Assembly: GCA_963774945.1 (NCBI GenBank)
Contig: CAVZHA010000015.1
Coordinates: forward strand, 806,001-870,000
Source: Trebonia sp963774945
GTDB taxonomy: Bacteria > Actinomycetota > Actinomycetes > Streptosporangiales > Streptosporangiaceae
DNA: 64,000 nt
Direction: 5' to 3'
Shown: one piece after another, positions 61,258 to 64,000 of the stretch
Numbering within the stretch: position 1 is the stretch's first letter
How the letters are laid out: each line of letters begins with the position of its first letter
Program-made: the position numbers and the translations under genes
The notes under the pieces: model-generated
The model's input: only the letters and a program-made list of their open reading frames with translations
Told to the model about the DNA's origin: nothing
The model's database searches: none

Positions 61258-61585
61258 TTACTGCGCCTGCACGTTGTCGGTCGCCTTGTTGCCGGCGACG
61301 TTCTGCTGCAGGTTCGCGAGCTGGGCGCTGAGTGCGTCAATCTGGGCCTGGTGGTCCACCGGCGCGGCCGTCGGCTGGATCTGGGCCGGGGGTCGAGACG
61401 GGCGCGCTGTGCGTCGTGGCCGTCTCGTTGTCCTCGTGCAGGCCCTGCACCTCGGTCTTGAGGATGCGCATCGACTGGCCGAGCGAGCGAGCTGCAGCCG
61501 GCAGCTTGCGCGACCCGAACAGCACGATGATCACGATCGCGACGATCAGGATCTTCCACGGGCTGTCGAACAGGTCAGCAAACAT
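61258..61585 (-). CDS. tatA: Twin-arginine translocase subunit TatA; one apparent frameshift
   Basis: About 108 residues: one membrane helix (SPWKILIVAIVIIVLFGSRKLP), the amphipathic helix with AAARSLGQSMRILKTEV, and a polar tail. The tail shifts frame near 61392 (PVST then IQPTAAPVDHQAQ) and ends ATDNVQAQ at 61258. In mycobacteria pafB and pafC precede tatA. Here the upstream neighbour is a divergent methyltransferase. Confidence 0.9.
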
Positions 61586-62034
61586 TATTTGCGTCCTTAA
61601 AGTCACAGGGGTTGAGTCCCGGGCACGGGGACTCGCCTTGCCGTCGAGTCTACACGGCAGCACTGAAACGACTAGAGACTAGCCGTCGAACGGTCAGTAA
61701 ACCGACCATATGCCTATAAATGCGCACAAACTGGCTACTTTTGCCCGCTCACCTGGTGTCCAAGATACCGGTGTGATGCCGGTTACTGCCGCCGGGCGCG
61801 GCAGGTTTCCTGCCCGGCGGCTGCCGAGCAGGATCATGATCACGTATCCGTGGCATCCGCAAACCGGGGGTGGTTAACTCAACGTAGTCAAATGACTACC
61901 GAAAGCGGCGGCAACCGCTCTCGCCTGCGGGTCGCGCGCTGGGTAGCGCACGCGATTCGCATGCCCCAGCGAAGTTGGGTAAAAATATACAGAATCCTCT
62001 GAATTACCAATCAACCGTCGGTACGGTCTCTGGC
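61586..62034. other. 449-bp divergent intergenic region
   Basis: Between tatA and the methyltransferase gene. A strong cruciform lies near 61788-61822: GCCGCCGGGC pairs with GCCCGGCGGC and inside it GGCAGG with CCTGCC. AT-rich runs near 61690-61730 and 61975-62010 (AAAAATATACA) are the likely promoter areas of the two genes. No gene is seen. Confidence 0.5.
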
Positions 62035-62739
62035 ATGGCAGCTGAAGCCCTCCAGGTCCCATCCGCGCCAACGCGACCGGAGCTCGGCATCAACTACGAG
62101 CGTTTGTACGAGTACCGGTTCCGCGATGTCGAGCAGGCCGGAAAGCTAGCGGTCTGGAGCGAGATCGCGCAGTACGTGCACGCCCGGATGGGCGCGCCGA
62201 AGCGCATGCTCGACCCGGCGGCCGGCCGCGGCGAGTTCATCCGCGCCGTCCCGGCCGAGGAACGCTGGGCCGTGGACATGGTCAAGCAGGCCGACCTCGA
62301 GGCCGACGGCGTGAAGATGATCATCTCCGAGATCATGGACGCAGACCTGCCCGAGGACTACTTCGACGGCGTCTGGGTCTCCAACTTCCTCGAGCACCTG
62401 CCGGACCAGAACGCGGTCGCGGCGCTGCTCGGCCGGCTGCACGAGTCGATGACGGTCGGCGGCCGGATCGCGATCATGGGCCCCAACTTCAAGTACTGCC
62501 CGCGCGAGTACTTCGACTGCGCCGATCACACGGTGATCCTGACCCACGTCGCGGTGAACGAGCACCTGTACGCAGCCGGGTTCGAGCTCGAGTCGGTGGC
62601 GCCGCGGTTCCTGCCGTTCTCCTTCCGCGGCGTGCTGCCGCCGTCGGCCCGGCTGACCAGGACCTACCTGCACACGCCGGCCATGTGGCCGCTGCTCGGC
62701 AAGCAGTTCCTGCTGATCGCGCGGAAGGTCTCGGTCTAG
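62035..62739 (+). CDS. Class I SAM-dependent methyltransferase
   Basis: 234 residues from ATG 62035. The SAM motif is MLDPAAGRGEFIRAVP, followed by acidic VDMVKQADLE, MDADLPEDYFDGVWVSNFLEHL (motif post I to IV) and GGRIAIMGPNFKYCPREYFD. The C-terminus is hydrophobic (LHTPAMWPLLGKQFLLIA). It resembles methyltransferases of surface-glycan or lipid gene sets. The substrate is not known. The frame opens at 61975 but the earlier residues look non-coding. Confidence 0.85.
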   Translation: MAAEALQVPSAPTRPELGINYERLYEYRFRDVEQAGKLAVWSEIAQYVHARMGAPKRMLDPAAGRGEFIRAVPAEERWAVDMVKQADLEADGVKMIISEIMDADLPEDYFDGVWVSNFLEHLPDQNAVAALLGRLHESMTVGGRIAIMGPNFKYCPREYFDCADHTVILTHVAVNEHLYAAGFELESVAPRFLPFSFRGVLPPSARLTRTYLHTPAMWPLLGKQFLLIARKVSV

Positions 62740-62792
62740 CCTGCCGCTGCGGGCGAGCGGAGCCTGGCGAGCGGGTTCTTCCTCCCCGGTGA

Positions 62793-64000
62793 TCACGACG
62801 GCCCGGGAAACGCCCGGCCGTGCAGTCGGGTGAGCAGGTTGTACTGGTAGATCATGACGACGTCGCCGCGCCACGTGGTACTCGGCGGCGGGTCGGCCGA
62901 AGCGGGCCCGGGCGGACGCGACCGTGAGCGAGTCCTCCGCGTGAGTCGGGTCGAGTTCGGCGATGACGAACGTGGCCCGATGCCGGCTCGGCTGGTACCA
63001 GGCCGACGACGCCTCCCAGTGCTTGGCCGCGGTCCCGGAGACGTTGACCGGCGCCACCAGGACCCGGCCGCCGCTGGTGACCGTGGTCTGGGTGCCCTGC
63101 CAGTAGGCGGCCAGGCCGATCGCACTGGTGATGGGCGACCAGCCAGGCGGCCAGCGTTCTGCACCGGCACCGGGGAGGGCTGCCAGGTCGCGGCGTAGCC
63201 GGCCTCGGCCACGCCGACGGCGAGCCACCCCGCGAGCACCACCGTGGCCGCGGTCACCACGGTTCTCAGGTTCGCGGCGCTGGCGGCGCTGGCGGCGCTG
63301 GCGGCGCTGGCTCGGGCCCGGACGAGGCGCCAGGCCAGTGGCCGGGCGGCCGTCGGCAGCGTCCGGCCGGCCAGCACCGCGGCCAGCGGCAGCAGGACCG
63401 CGACCTCGTGCGCGCTGGTGAGCGACTGCAGCACCGTGCTGACCAGGCCGGCCACGATGGTGACGCCGATGGCCACCACCAGGATCTGGTTGACGCGGTC
63501 CCGGCCGGCCAGGTCCGCGGCCGCCCGGCCGGGGCGGCCGCGGCGGCCGCGGCGGCCGGCCGGTAGCGGCCGGAGAAGCCGGCCGCGAGGCCGGCGATCA
63601 GTCCGGCGCCGGCCACCACCAGGCCGATGACGTGCAGGTCGGTGCTGAGCACGAGCGGGACGTGCTGCGCGATCGTGAGCGCCCGGCTTCGGCTTGCCCG
63701 GGCTGTTGGCGCCGAACAGCAGCAGCGATCGACTGATAGAGCACGCGCGCGTTGCCGGGGATCTGTCCGAGCGAGGCGAGCCGGGTGCCCGGGATCGGCC
63801 GCTGGTCGAAGCCGCCGACCGACCGCAGGGCCCGCTCGGCGACGCTGGCGATCGCGACCGAGATCAGCGCGGCCGCCGCCAGCAGCCCGTCCCAGCGCAG
63901 CTCGACCCGGCGGGCGACGACCGGCCAGGGCGATCGCGAGGCGGAGCGCGCAGACCGCCGCGATCGGAACCGTGGCCGCCACCAGGGACAGCTCGTCGCC
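62793..64000 (-). CDS. Integral membrane protein (partial, several apparent frameshifts)
   Basis: The gene runs off the right edge, so its N-terminus is missing. Readable parts include LSLVAATVPIAAVCALRLAIAL near the edge, LLAAAALISVAIASVAERAL around 63860, IAQHVPLVLSTDLHVIGLVVAGAGLIAGLAAGF, VAIGVTIVAGLVSTVLQSLTSAHEVAVLLPLAAVLAG and a periplasmic-looking C-terminal part with GTAAKHWEASSAWYQPSRHR, ending LTRLHGRAFPGPS. The helix-rich body and soluble tail suggest a polytopic glycosyltransferase-type protein, but I cannot name the family. Frame changes near 63700, 63560, 63150 and 62870 are needed. Confidence 0.6.

Overview
The window comes from a high-GC actinobacterium. It carries the Pup-proteasome genes (arc, dop, pup, prcB, prcA), a type II fatty-acid synthase operon behind a FasR-type activator, an InhA-type fabI next to fabG, the SCO1664/DUF3090/MSMEG4193 cluster, HelY, a 6C small RNA and many GTG starts. 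Content and order fit a Streptosporangiales- or Frankia-like lineage, but the genus cannot be fixed from the sequence alone. I found no tRNA, rRNA, insertion sequence, CRISPR array or phage gene.

Layout. 0-9.6 kb: end of aceE, fasR, a hydrolase and a D-cysteine desulfhydrase-like gene, a VapBC pair with a clear operator, then fabD-fabH-acpP-fabF-accD closed by a strong terminator. 9.6-19.9 kb: a convergent spacer full of repeats, then the proteasome cluster on the minus strand, trmI, a site-2 protease and a divergent RecB-like nuclease. 19.9-29.6 kb: a leaderless PadR regulator with a DrrAB-type exporter, then an oligopeptide importer (oppADFCB). 29.6-42.8 kb: HAD phosphatase, metH, PAC2 protein, a sulfotransferase, a Tat lipoprotein, the conserved SCO1664/DUF3090/phosphomutase/FHA block and fabI-fabG. 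42.9-56.3 kb: tldD-tldE, 6C RNA, a second PadR/ABC exporter, cysteine dioxygenase, an RDD membrane protein, an ECF sigma factor, a manganese-riboswitch-controlled GDT1 exporter, and a P1B-4 metal ATPase divergent from an ArsR sensor. 56.3-64 kb: small conserved proteins, helY, tatC, tatA, a methyltransferase and a partial membrane protein.

Themes. Fatty-acid synthesis is represented twice (initiation/condensation genes at 4-9.5 kb, both reductases at 41-42.7 kb). Protein turnover is represented by the proteasome, TldDE and a site-2 protease. Metal homeostasis is concentrated at 53-56.3 kb, with an RNA sensor for one exporter and a protein sensor for the other.

Quality warning. About 25 housekeeping genes read as two or more overlapping frames joined by apparent single-base indels, mostly extra C or G. 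They cluster at 4-14, 31-42.5 and 54-64 kb and are nearly absent at 14-31 and 44.6-54 kb. I read these as most probably sequence or assembly errors, and I annotate each as one CDS spanning the shifts. The least explained content is non-coding: a dispersed 14-bp repeat (five copies), a seven-unit tandem array whose unit length grows from 41 to 43 bp, and G-rich arrays at the 3' end of dop.
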